The notes under the pieces are model-generated. The model was not told the origin of the DNA. It saw only the letters and a program-made list of their open reading frames with translations, and made no database searches. A DNA stretch of 64,000 bases from Oxytricha trifallax (Eukaryota; Ciliophora; Spirotrichea; Sporadotrichida; Oxytrichidae), in the NCBI GenBank assembly GCA_000711775.1, contig ARYC01000266.1:62001-126000 (forward strand). The letters run 5' to 3'. A program made the translations under genes and the position numbers. Positions 25,983-37,879 of the stretch are shown piece by piece. Each line of letters begins with the position of its first letter. Position 1 is the stretch's first letter.

Positions 25983-26274
25983 ATTAATACTTACTATCAA
26001 TTGCGAGCGAAGCGAGCAACGAGGGAGGTCAGGACCAGTGGACTAATGGAGCAAGAAAAAAATATTTTTGGAATCACATATAGGAAAACCTTTCAGTCGG
26101 TCCCCGAATGCCTACATTTCTGATGTAAAAAATTTTCACAAACTGGCCCTAATAGGTTTTTGGAAAAATAATAGGAAAACAAAAAGATAGAAAAATTTCT
26201 TAAAAAAAAAGAATGTCTATCCCCATCTTTAAGGTGGGTCCCTATTTGATATAAAATTGATAGTAAGTATTAAT
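25983..26274. mobile_element. 292-bp element with 20-bp perfect inverted ends
   Basis: ATTAATACTTACTATCAATT at 25983-26002 is repeated exactly in inverse at 26255-26274. The interior starts with a GC-rich block, GCGAGCGAAGCGAGC, quite unlike the flanking DNA. It then has purine-rich and GGTCCC-containing segments and no ORF. It looks like a small non-autonomous element. Confidence 0.65.
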
Positions 26275-27239
26275 GATTACCTTTAGTTGAGAATGTTTAA
26301 TATATTAGAGATCTCTAATTAAATTTTAATCTCTTTTATTTAATTTCTCTAATTCACTAATTCACTATTATTGAAATTTACCTTTCAAATTTTTTAAATA
26401 TTAATTGACTTATATCTACTCATTTTTAACTTAACTTATTAAATAACTGTTTATTAATTAGGTATCACTACTTTCCATCATAATTTTTTAAAATAGAAAA
26501 TATATTCAAATTTACAAAATAAGGTAATTTATCTATTATGTTGTAAACCTGCGAACTCATAATCTTGTAAAACACTAATTCTATAATAGAAAAAATAAAA
26601 TAGTCAACCTAACCTTTACAAATTTATCTAAAAATACCCTCTGTCAAATAACAAAAACGATTTGGGATGATATAAATGTTATTAAACACAAAAAATACAA
26701 AATGTACTAATCATAAATTACTTTATTACACTTTCCTGAGATTATATAAAAAACTTTTATTTATAGATTTTCTTCTCTTTTTAATGAATCTAATCTACCC
26801 TTTTATAATAAAATGCAATTTTTACACTTTATTTTTTATTTTATCAATAATTATCAAACATTACCAAAAAGATAGAACGATAAATAAAAACAATTACAAA
26901 TATATATTAATACCTATATATTTAATAACTCACTAATTCGTATTAAATTTGATATTTGATGGCAAAATTCCATGGAGCGTTGACTTTTAGGTCTATCTCG
27001 CACTTTTGGAAAGGATTAATTGCCGATAGAATTTTCCTTATATAATGTTGTTATTACTTAATTATTTTAATTCGAGTGTGTGTGTTTTAGTTTTTCTAAT
27101 TATTTAGCATTTATAATTGATTATTTAATTTTATAGTCATTAAATATGCTATTTTTTTTGTAATTAGTGAGTATTCCCAGAGAATTTACAAACAAATAAG
27201 AGATAATTTAAAGTTTAAAATACAAATACAAACACCACA
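26275..27239. other. AT-rich stretch, no firm gene
   Basis: The 86-codon plus-strand ORF at 26676-26936 is a Leu/Ile/Tyr/Asn-rich hydrophobic translation with no motif. The minus strand downstream of the gene at 27240 stays open in the ciliate code but becomes low-complexity. Confidence 0.35.
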
Positions 27240-28950
27240 CTAAAATATATTCTCTTCTATTTCACTCACTTAGTTGGTTTCCAAAAAGAACCCTCCTTGT
27301 CTTTCATTGTGATTCTTTGCATAAATCTCTAAATTCAACTTGTCAAGCCACATCTTTTGCATGAAACTGTATATCTCATCTGGCTTTTAGGAAAGCTGTC
27401 TAACTGAAGCAACTATTACATCATCTGCTCTATGATATGATACTATACATTTAACGTCCCCTTTTTTAGCAATAATGAATTTCTCGAAACAATAAGATGT
27501 GTAAAAATAGCTGAAATAGCATAATTATAGGTGTGTAATCTTAATTAATCAAGAATTTAAATTTATCTATGTTAATGCTATATTTATTATATTTTTAGGT
27601 ACTCTATCGCATTTGAGATGTTTTGCGATAGAGTACTTTAATTATATTTATTATCAACATATTTAAAATTTAAATGCTATGATTAAGAATGAAATGCAGT
27701 TTTAAGAAAAAGTAATATATAATTTAAGAATAAATATAATAAAGAAATAATTAATAAATGTTGCTGTATAAGGTAACATATTATATAGAGAATCATTTTT
27801 GGTATGCTTAAATTAAAAATAATTCTAATTTACTAATATTTTATTTATTATATTTTACTTTTTCTTTAAACTACCTTTCCTTCTTAATCATACCATTTAA
27901 ATTTTAAATATGTTAATAATTAATATAATTAAGGTACTCTATCGCAAAACTGCTCAAATACAGTAGAGTACCTAAAAATATAATAAATATAGATCAATTT
28001 AAATTGTTGATTAATTAAGATTACGCACCTATAGTTATGCTGTTTCAGCTAAATCCCCATCCACAATGAATCTTATCAGACTTTGTAAGTTTAAGCCACA
28101 TACCCTCATCGACTTCTTCATAGCCATGATTCTCTATAAATTACTAAGCCAGTTCCCTTTTTTGATTGACAACCCAGGTTATAACAATCCTAAGAATCCC
28201 CCTCTCTATTAGACAAGATGCATTGGAATACTCAAAAATTCTTGCTCTGAGACAGTGTCAAGGTAAATCTTGTTTCAATCTCTATGCGGGATTCTTAGTT
28301 ATAACTTCGTATAATCTGCATATCTATTCATGTAATTTTTAGCTATAAAGTATCACATCCTTTAGTATCTTATATTCCCGTTATAAATGATTGGATCAAT
28401 AAAATTTTTAAGAAGTTGTAGTTTAAATTTTTTCTTAATTGCGATAAGCTCAAAATTTTCATAAATTCTTATTTTAACAATAGCTTCACCTTTTTATATG
28501 TCACACTTGCTCTTTTCTTTTAATTTACTGTTAACTTTAGTTGTATCTTTGGCTTTAATTTGCAGGTTGTGGTATGATAATGGCAGTTTTAGCTTCTATA
28601 ATACTTTTAGCTACAGTAAAAACATGTTTTTTTCCATAAATTTCTCCCATTATCTTGTCTATTTGGGCTCTTCTTACTGATTTTAATTTAAATGTGTTCT
28701 TCTTGAGCCATCATTCTCATATACTTTGTCAAAGTAGTTGTAGATTATCTGAATTGTATCGTAAATTACTGGTAGTTTATCCTTCTTCCCCAAAATCTCT
28801 AGTTAACTATTTATATATTTTAAGTATACTTTACTTCTCAGTGATGTTCCTACATAAGTAACCCTCAAGGCACAGCTTTGACTATTCAGAATGAGCAATT
28901 CGTCACTTACTTTTAGAATTTATGCGCAATTTGATCCCTTTTTCCTAAAC
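27240..28950 (-). CDS. Unidentified gene, split by a 544-bp insertion
   Basis: Two minus-strand coding blocks flank the insertion at 27508-28051. The upstream block (about 28950 to 28054) includes KLPVIYDTIQIIYNYFDKVY, KSKCDIQKGEAIVKIRIYEN and LIERGILRIVITWVVNQKRE, and runs to EVDEGMWLKLTKSDKIHCGWG. The downstream block (about 27500 to 27240) includes FEKFIIAKKGDVKCIVSYH, ADDVIVASVRQLSQKPDEIY and NERQGGFFLETNQ. The two blocks would be contiguous without the insertion, so they are taken as one gene, though a frame offset remains at the junction. TAA and TAG occur in frame as Gln. One or two TGA codons are present near 28340 and 28300. I do not recognise the family. The plus-strand standard-code ORFs at 28498-28861 are its antisense. 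Confidence 0.5.
27508..28051. mobile_element. TA-flanked MITE-like element with ~120-bp inverted repeats, inserted in a gene
   Basis: The ends read TAGCTGAAATAGCATAATTA at the left and the inverse, ending TTTCAGCTA, at the right. The arms continue through GTGTGTAATCTTAATTAATC-type sequence and match for about 120 bp. A second motif, GGTACTCTATCGCA, occurs as a hairpin near 27597-27640 and again in inverse near 27928-27975. The two terminal TA dinucleotides fit a TA target duplication. No ORF inside. Confidence 0.8.
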
Positions 28951-29776
28951 ACCTAAATCAGAATATAAACTTTGAGTTTCTTAAAAAATATAGATTTTTT
29001 GAAATACTTACCTTCCAATACTAATGGGCTCCAGACCATATTTTTATTATATAATTATTTATATTATATTAAATTAATTTATTTTTACTATCGGATGGAG
29101 CTTAATAATTTGAATTTAATTGTATTTAATAAAATAAAGTCTAATATTATTAATTCTGCGAAACTTAGAAATTAACAATATATACTTCAATGATAAATAA
29201 AATGTGTATGTGTATTTTTTTCTTGTTTTTTTTACTATTATAAATAATATTAGAATTTAAAAAATTTTTTTTAAGTTTGATTTGTTTTAATAACTTAAAA
29301 ATAGAGAAATCGGGAATGGCATGATAATAATTCAAACGAAGCCTTGGTTTAAGAAAAACATATGAAATTATTCATTTAATCTCTCAATTGTTATGATTAT
29401 ATTAAATTCTTGAGATTTGCTAATCTATATTTAATGATAACTTCAAATTAGACTTATAGTTTTTAAAGCTCAGTGTATATTTGAAGACTTAAATTATGTT
29501 TTGTAAAAAAGGGAATCTTAGGCAAATTATTTAAATTCTAGTGTTATACCTCCTGTAAGTATATTAACTTTGTAGATTTTAAACAACCTATTTTATACAC
29601 ATCAAGGGTGATTAATTAACTTATTAAAATTTTTTAAGCATTAGGCAATTAAATAATTCAAGTTTATTCTACAATTTGATTTTTTGCTAATAATTTTAAT
29701 ATCTGGTCTATACATTAAAGCTAAATCATTTCTTATGAATTTTTGTATTAAATTAAAGAATCCACTCAGGATTCAA
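28951..29776. other. AT-rich stretch, no gene recognised
   Basis: The 67-codon plus-strand ORF at 28972-29175 is low complexity and has no motif. Confidence 0.35.
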
Positions 29777-30330
29777 TTTAACTAAACAGAATTATTGTTA
29801 AATTTCATTTAGATAAATAGAATTATCAAGTTTTATTTATATTATGTAGAGCAACTAGTAGAGAAGAACTATAGCACAAATTTAGATCTAAATAAGATTG
29901 GATCACCTTCATCAGATACAATAGTATTATTATTAGCCATAATTATATCTAGAGAGATACTATCTGCCAAAGACCAGCTAATTTCGATGAGGTTCTTAAA
30001 AGATTTCCTGGGAAAAAAGATCTCATCAAAAGTGCGGATGTGCAGGTTTTCAATGTCCCATGCTTTGAAGAGCTCTCGGTGAAGAATATTTTTAGGGAGA
30101 TCAAGGAAGGCCAACACATTCCGAGATACATGAATTTTTATGAAAAATAGCAGACTCTTCCTGACAGAAAGTACATGTATGGGATACTTGGAAAACTTTA
30201 GCCTAACTATGTCAGTGAGCTTATTAAACACTCAAATAGAATAAGATGCATAAGAGAGAAAGAAGATGACAAGCAGGAAAATATTCTTATTAGAGATGAC
30301 ATATTTAAAAAGCTCTAAAGTGATCCATTT
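29777..30330 (-). CDS. Unidentified membrane-protein segment (minus strand)
   Basis: The minus strand codes from about 30330. A membrane segment (NKNIFLLVIFFLSYASYSI) is followed by a TGA. Then 120 codons are uninterrupted even in the standard code (30231-29869), including LPKNILHRELFKAWDIENLH and FDEIFFPRKSFKNLIEISW. In the ciliate code the frame runs to a TGA at about 29777. It abuts, head to head, another membrane-protein frame on the plus strand. The two may be separate genes or inverted segments of one scrambled gene. Family not recognised. Confidence 0.45.
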
Positions 30331-30375
30331 TTCCCCACTATTTAACTTAATTATTTAAACTAATTATAGTGACCA

Positions 30376-31642
30376 ATGAAAAAGAATTGCCAATTTGAAA
30401 TATAAGTCAAAACCAAGAAAAATGAAAAAGAAAATACGACTCCATGAGATATCTCAACCTTTTACAAATTCAAAGAAATGTCAGAAGGACATGGCCCCAT
30501 AAATATAATGAGAGAAGATGATGACTTAAATACTAATGGGCCAGGAAAGCCCCGGATTGGTACTGAAAAAAGTAGAGGGAAGTCTATTAAAAGTTTTATT
30601 TATATTTAATAACAACACTTAAATTACAAATTGTTGATTATATAATCTTTCAAAATTCTCTCTTATCTCTCAATAATTCTCTAAATTGCTTACTTAATCA
30701 ACTTAAGATACTGCTATGGATTTTGTTTGAAATAATTGTTAATAAGAAAGGTTTTATAATTATATATGACCAAAGAAAAGACCTCTTGAATGCAAAGGAA
30801 CTGAGAGGAGCATGGAGCATTGAAAATGAACTGCCAACCATACCTTTAGATTTATAGTTTTACTGAAAGGGAGTGATGGAGACGAAGGTTGTCCCAAAAT
30901 ATTATTACTCCATCTTAAGGATTCCTACTCTGAGATACTCAAGCATGTCCTAGTAATCAATAGTATTAATTGAAAAAGGCTTTAATAGGTACCCTTCCAA
31001 ATCGTTGGTCAACCTTATCCCTACGATAGCTGCTAATATTTTTAGATTAAGTCCTAATTTATTCATTTTACAGGTTCTGTATGGCAGAGCTCAAGACTTT
31101 TAGGTTGCTTAAAAGGATTAAATATGATTTCATCGACATATATTATTTTCCTCTATAAATGAACCCTTTCTATCAATAGTTGAAAGCAAGCCAAAATCTA
31201 ACCTATTTGCTATCTTTCTAGTAAGCTGTTATCTTGCGTTTGTTTTCATGACCTTATATTTGATGTTGTGTTTTTTGAGTTTTTGTTTATATACTCCGAA
31301 GTTGAGAAATAAACAGATTTAATTATGGGCACTGTCAATGCAGTTTAATTGCTCTTGATTTAAGCGAAAGTCCCTTCTATTAGTCAAGTTTTGAAAGTGC
31401 CACTACAATAGTAAGAAACTATCCAGAATTGATACTTCTCTAATGGAATATATATTTGTCATGATGGACACATCCTTGTATTTACAATAAAAAGAACTTT
31501 TAAACACGATAAAAAAAAACATCTAAGAAGGATGATATCTGCCTGTAATTTTGATAAGTTTTTTTACGATGAATTGGAGTTTAGTGCCATACCGCAAAGG
31601 GCATTCGTACTGCTGCAGCCTTTTTAAGCTTTCTTACATTGA
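30376..31642 (+). CDS. Unidentified multi-membrane protein (interrupted)
   Basis: From ATG 30376 the ciliate-code frame reads a hydrophilic N-terminus (KTKKNEKEN; MREDDDLNTNGPGKPRIG). Hydrophobic stretches near 30640-30760 follow, then KSLVNLIPTIAANIFRLSP near 31010, FLVSCYLAFVFMTLYLMLCF near 31230, and a C-terminal NFDKFFYDELEFSAIPQRAF segment ending at TGA 31640-31642. At least three frame changes and in-frame TGA codons occur (for example near 30450 and 31400). The overall impression is of a protein with several membrane helices and a soluble N-terminal domain. I cannot name the family. It lies divergently from the minus-strand membrane segment just upstream. Confidence 0.45.
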
Positions 31643-34600
31643 AGTTCCCATAATTAATTTTGCTAATGATATATTTATTTATTTAAAAATTTCACTTTAT
31701 TTAAAATCATGGGGATTCTTAAAATTCAGATATTGATTTAGCAATTTTATTTTTATATTAACATTTAATTTATAAATCAGTTTATATTTCTTAATAAAAA
31801 TTACATTTAAGAATTTATGAAATAATTGCAGTAATTATATATTATGTTTTAATTTACATTTCATTTCTGCATTTCTCACATAATGCATGCATTTAATTAA
31901 TAGCATATGTTTACTAACATTAATAGCATGATCATAAACTTTAAATTAATCGTGTTTTTTAATATTGACGAGAATATTTTACGCATTAAGTTGACACTCA
32001 ATTTAATTCTTTTATAAAATTAAAGCAACAAAAATTAACTAGTTCTTGCATAATTCTTTTTATCTATAAGTCTAATTCTTAAGATTAATTAGTTGGGGTG
32101 CGATTTATATCATAAAGAAATGAAGAAATAAATAATTTCTATCTTTCTTTTAGAAAATTCAAATTGTTTTAACTTGCTTAATAAAAAATGTTAATATTTT
32201 TTTAACATATCTTGAAACTCATGACAAGGCACATAGTATTGAAATGTTTAACTTGCTACTTATATCCATTAATTTAGACATTATTTATACTAACTTGTAG
32301 TTTGCTAATCTTCAATTAAATTAAAAAGCTATCACTGAAATACAACTGATTGCAAGGTAGTAGAATCTTTTGTTGAGCTTTGAATATATCAACAAAATAA
32401 AATTAAAATGATTATCAACAATACATATTCTACAATCTGGTCTAAAGGTGGCTCTGAATAATTTTATATACTTAATATCCAGAAGTTTTTATTGAATTTG
32501 CCATTGAAATAATTAGTAGAAACTTTTAAATAATAACAAGCTTAGCAATTTATAACATTTAATACCTTGATAATTTGATAAATTGCTACTTTTCTCTATC
32601 TTTATTAAAGTTACCTCCATAAAAAACTTAAAATTATGTGGTATTGCTTAAGCGTATTTGCTTAATACATTCTAGAGTTGCTGTTTATTAGTTATTATTG
32701 AAACTAATTATATGTTTTTGGAATTTATCAAACAATTTCTTGAAATTAAATGTGAAGAATAAAGTTTCTAGTATTTTTATATATTCTTCTCATCAATAAA
32801 CACTTTTTTAAGTAATTTCTTAAGTTCTAAAATATCATGTGCTTCAATATCTTGTCCTTTCTATTGCTGTCTGGAATTTTTCAGTAATACTGTATAAATA
32901 TATATAATTAAGTTTTCAATTATCAAATTAAGTAAAATAAGTGAATTCTAGTAATACATGTTTGATCTTTGTATAAGAATAATATGTGCACAAATATAAT
33001 AAGTAAAATTATATTTTTAGAAATAAATTAATAAAATGATAGCAATTTCGCATAATCTATTTTTTATCAAATGATAAGTAATAGAAGTTATTTTTTAGAT
33101 ATTTTCTATATATTAATACCTGATTTCATATATGTACAGCAATCCTAATATTCTAAACAATTAATTTTGGATAATCATACAATTTAAAAAAGTTAGTTCA
33201 TTTGAGAAATTTCTGTTCTGCTTTTATAATGGTCTTTGAATCTTTAATTATTGTATAAATTTATAGTTAAGCTATTAAAACTAGTTAAATTAATAGTATT
33301 ACAGATATCTATCTGAAATAATTAAAAAATTAGTTCATATTTATTAATTTAATAATCATCAACAATATATATATATATATATATATAAATTGTTAATTAA
33401 AATGGAGATGAATAATTATAATTTATATAAATAATATTGTATAATTTTAAGAATTTCAAAGTGAGGAAAAAGTAAAAAAATTTTACTACACTTGCCCCAA
33501 TTCTTAGCACCAAAATTACAAATGTGTTTTTGTTAAATTAGTAAAAGCGATTATAAACTATCATATTAAAATTACTTTAGTTAAATTTGAATATATATTT
33601 ATACAACTCACTTATTCAAAAAGAATTTAATAATTCTAAAGCATAAGTAGCAGACAAACACAATGAAAATTCTCAAATATTGAAAGACTGATGCTTGTAG
33701 GTAATTATATTATAGAAGTTTACTGATTTATTTGTTATTTCTTAGAACTAAATATAAGTTGAATTAGTAACCTTTTTATTACTCTTAATAAATGATTAAT
33801 TAATTTTTTGCTTAAGCAAATTTTATAAAAGTGGGACTCAGCTAATTATCTATTGTCATAATCATCTGGTTCAAATCTAGATAAGTTGATTCTATTATTA
33901 CTCTTTCAATCATCTAAAGCTCAATTGGAGATGCCTACAGATGAAACTTTTAAATTTTTAAGTAAATATTCAAAATTATAAGAGGATTATGTGAAGTGTG
34001 CCAATCTCATCGAATAATACAATTATTATTTTATAATATATCCATAATTTATCATTTCTCCAATACTTATAATTATCGTTATAACATTTATGAGAACTTT
34101 TCATTTAAATTACTAATTTTTTTTTTAAAATTAATTTATGAGATTTTGCCTCTAATAGTTTAATTTATGATTTATTGATAAAAGACTATTGAACAACTTG
34201 ATTGTTCAAAAGAGTCTTTATGTTATTTAGGTATCTGTTTTGCTCTTCTTTAAAAATATTTTGAATTAGTTTGCTCTTAAGTATATACATAAACTTATAC
34301 TTACAATAATTAATCATTATACTCTCTTCTGTATAAAAAAAAACTTGGCTTATTGCACTTAATCAAAGTTAAAACAAGATCTCTCATTTTCTCATCAAGT
34401 TCATCGACTAACTAATCAGAGGGTCTTAAGTGATAACATCTTAATAGAAATAATTTAAATATATTATAAATGTGTCAAGATCTCTCAAAATATACCAACT
34501 AATGATATAACATAAGATTGTTGCGCAATTGAATTTTTGAATTATTTGCTACTTTAGAGTTAAAAGAAAATGAGAAAAAGTATTGATCTTATTTATGTAA

Positions 34601-34869
34601 AGTTATTGTTCTTAAAGTTTCAGTCAACCAAAATCTTATATCGAAGAGAAACAATTGAGGATAAAATCTAAAAACCGCGTTACGTGCATGTTAGCTGTAA
34701 TTATTGTATCTTGAACTTAATATCTTAAGCTTGTATTAATTATATGCTGCAACAGCACTTATGTAATTATGATAATTAATAGGAAAAATAGATGATTGAA
34801 GAAAAAAATTTAACATTAATCAGGATACTCATTATATTATTAAAAAATGGGATATACTATTAAATTAGA
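31643..34869. other. AT-rich stretch, no gene recognised
   Basis: No coherent frame or repeat apart from a (TA)n run at 33365-33387. Confidence 0.45.
33365..33387. repeat. (TA)n microsatellite
   Basis: About eleven uninterrupted TA units. Confidence 0.95.
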
Positions 34870-35157
34870 AAGTTAAAGGATAGGGTGACCCACTGGGGCT
34901 CGAGGCTTGGGACTTTCTAATAGAGCTTTCTACTACACTAAGGCCTGCTGAGGGTAGGCAGGGGGTTGCTGGATTCACTGCATTTGGGGCCAGTCAGCTG
35001 GGTTAAATCTTTCAGTTCCTAAACTCTTCGAGTTGGCTGCAAGTTAGGATTTCCCTGCATTAGATGAATTTCCTGGCGTGAGTTCAGTGTCCTGAATAAT
35101 AGAGAGCAGGATGAAGGTGGTGCTCAGCCTTAAAAAAATGAGACGATGAAAACCATA
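34870..35157. other. GC-richer patch outside element B
   Basis: About 290 bp with markedly more G and C than the surroundings (for example GGCCTGCTGAGGGTAGGCAG near 34945), ending exactly where the left inverted repeat of element B begins. No frame with a recognisable motif was found, and it has no inverted partner at the far side of element B. It may be a macronuclear-destined fragment or an insertion. Confidence 0.35.
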
Positions 35158-35552
35158 GAAGCTTACGATAATGATTTTCCTCCCACACCAGGTCCAATTA
35201 ATAAGACAACCACATCGAAAGGACAGAGACTACTATCTCAGCAGCGGTGGAACCTGGTAAGAGTTTCACCAATCCTCCCTTTAATTGTTTACGGGAAGTG
35301 AATCTCTGCGAACTCTACAGTGGATACTCCTAGTTCGCAAGGCTCTTATCTCGTATGCATCTCGGTTACAAGGTGAAGTGGGAAGGAGGCGAGGTGGTTT
35401 TTCGAATTTTTTAAATTACACGACTCGTCACGTCATTGATTGTCACTTCAACTCACTTCAGACACGTCTACGTCAAGACTTAAATTGATGGTTTGAATTT
35501 AGTATTAAACAGTTAATATGTTAAATTTTAATTTTGAGCTAACTCATTAATA
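35158..35552 (+). repeat. Left terminal inverted repeat of element B
   Basis: Matches the reverse complement of 41693-42072. Landmarks are CAGAGACTACTATCTCAGCA, TACACGACTCGTCACGTCA and TTAAATTTTAATTTTGAG. The 67-codon ORF at 35285-35488 lies wholly in the repeat and is not conserved as a frame in the other arm. Confidence 0.85.
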
Positions 35553-35790
35553 AATTAAATTCAAAAATGGAAATGTATAAAAAATCGTTGCATGTTCATC
35601 ACAATCGTCATCTTCTTTATCCTGATTCTGATTGATCTCAAAGTCTTCTTAGAACTCCCCTCTCTCTTCACTCTTGCGAAGCACCATTCCAACTGCATCT
35701 GTGGTCATAACATGCAGAACACTAGAGCTTCGCTTGCTACTTTAGTCATAGAACTAACTCTTGCAAAAATAAAGAGTAAGTAGAAAGTGA
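35544..35790 (-). CDS. Acidic-tail module, C-terminal exon (copy 1)
   Basis: The minus strand reads MTTDAVGMVLRKSEERGE and then an acidic tail (QEDFEINQNQDKEDDDCDEH), stopping at TGA 35544-35546 just inside the inner end of the left arm. The layout (a Thr/Ala segment, a VLRK/MLRK motif, a basic patch, an acidic tail) matches copies at 47.6, 52.8 and 54.1 kb. The upstream exon was not identified here. Function unknown; probably a transposon-encoded protein. Confidence 0.5.
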
Positions 35791-36647
35791 TAAAAACCCA
35801 AAAACTTTCTTAATCAAATTTTACAAAATTTACTCATAGGTTTTGGGGTTTAAACATTTCTGAATTCAATATTGAGATACTATTAAACTAATTTGTAATT
35901 ATAATAAACTATTCCTAAGAAATGTTTGGATTGTAAATAACAACTGAGAGATATAGGGCTCTACAGCATTGAAATTATTAGATAGAAATAATGCGATTGT
36001 TAGAATGTTTCTCCTCTATGATTTTATTCTAATTATTTTCAAACTTATGAACTTTTTCTATCAAATTAACTTAAAAAGCTTAGAGGGCTGATTTCAACAG
36101 CAAGACTTCAGCTTTTTAAAAGATGATTAAAGAAGAGAATATTGTCAAATACAATAAGATTATCCTGCTTCATAAGACTCCAACATACAGTTTGCAAATA
36201 TATATAGAGATCATTTGAAAGGCAATAAATATTTAATGAGATTTATATTGATTTTGTGCTAAAACTAACTAACTTACTGATTAATTATATAATTTTAATG
36301 TTTTCCATTTCGAAAAATGGATTGTGATTATGTATAAAAGTATATTCTAAAAGCCTATAGTTCACAAACAATGATTGGCTTTGCCATTTAATTTAGATTG
36401 GAAAAATTTATCATTTCTAGTTAGTTTGAATTTTGTGAATTAAGCTTATCAATAATTATCTTAACTTATATATGGTTTTCTTTACAATCATTATCATATA
36501 AAATTGTCATACTTAATAAGTCTAATTGAAATTTGAAATTAAGCTAAAACTTTAACAAGTTACGATTATAAACAAAATATATTAATTTAATTTATCAAAC
36601 TTAAACTATAAAGTACTTAATAATTTAAATTGTTCTTATATAAATAT

Positions 36648-37063
36648 TATTGTAGGAATACATTTGAAATTGGAAAATAATTTAAATTAAAATAGTAATA
36701 ATTCAAAATCTTGGCGGTTTAAGTTGACCAATTTAAACGATCTTGGACTCATTTGATAAGGACTTCAAAATTAGCTGGACTTTATCATTGGCGATACTAT
36801 TTTATCACATCCCTGGAGCTAGATAACTTCACTTTAATGTGTGAGTATAATTTAATGAATTTAGATGAGTTTAATTAAAGTGAAGTTATCTCGCTCCAGG
36901 GATGATATAAAATAGTATCGCCAATGATAAAGTCCAGCTAATTTTGAATTCCTTACCAAATGAGTACAAGATTGTTTAAATTGGTCAACTTTAACTGCCA
37001 AGATTTGAATTATTACTATTTTAATTTAAATTATTTTCCCAATTTCGAATGTATTCCTAAATA
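36648..37063. mobile_element. Palindromic MITE, family 1, copy b (inside element B)
   Basis: Same palindrome as 14672-15090 with substitutions. The left end is TATTGTAGGAATACATT and the right end GAATGTATTCCTAAATA, so the right terminus has mutated. Confidence 0.85.
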
Positions 37064-37879
37064 ACAAATTCTAACAAATTACAAAGTTTTATTAGATTAG
37101 GCACTCTAATTAAAAAGGGTGTTAAAATACCATATGGGTTTGCTAAAGTATACTAAAACTAAAATTTTATAGTTTCAAAAGAAAATTATAAAACATGTCA
37201 ATGTTTCTTAATTTAATAGCCCATTTCTACTAATGATCACTTCGTTACTTTGTTATTTCATACATTAATATTTTTCAGATCATGCTTTAGGGGCTTTTTT
37301 CACCAGTGAATGGTGAAATTTTGCCCATTATTGAAATTCAATTAATCTTCAGGGATGATCTCTTAACCCTAAATGAAATATGATGTAACTCATTTTGCCT
37401 TAGTAAACTTTTGAATTTAATTTTAAAGGTTTCCTAGAAGTGTAAATTTATTTATAAATTCATTGTCTATAAAAATTTCTAGACAATATCATAAAAGTGA
37501 GAAATATTTGGATTTTTTGTTTGGAAATTAAAAAATTATAATGGAAATTTTAAATTCATTAGACTAAAGTGATTTCATTCTTATCCCAATTTAATCTTTA
37601 AAATAAAAGAATATAAAAGAATTGGGAGAATGATTAATTAATACAAATCTTGTTAAATATAGACCTACCTATATTAAGTCTAGCATTGAGATAATATATA
37701 GTTTCAATTTAATCTTTGAATTATTTATTATTTTAGTAACAACATTACAAATTAGCAAGCCTCAGATTTATAATTTATAAATTAAGAATTGGTGGGACTA
37801 AATACAATTTAGATGTCTGCTAAGTGATTAATGATCACTTCTTATTTAATAAGCCACACCTTAGTTATCTCTAAAGCCT

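Noticed and set aside
26676-26936. 86-codon plus-strand ORF rich in Leu, Ile, Tyr and Lys
   Set aside because: Hydrophobic low-complexity translation as expected from AT-rich DNA; no motif or homologue recognised.
28498-28861. Two standard-code plus-strand ORFs of 60 and 68 codons
   Set aside because: They are antisense to a longer and more protein-like minus-strand frame in the ciliate code.
35835-35855. Telomere-like TTTTGGGGTTT at 35841 and again near 42405
   Set aside because: Each is a single unit and a half in AT-rich DNA; no tandem array, and both have the same orientation, so chance is likely.
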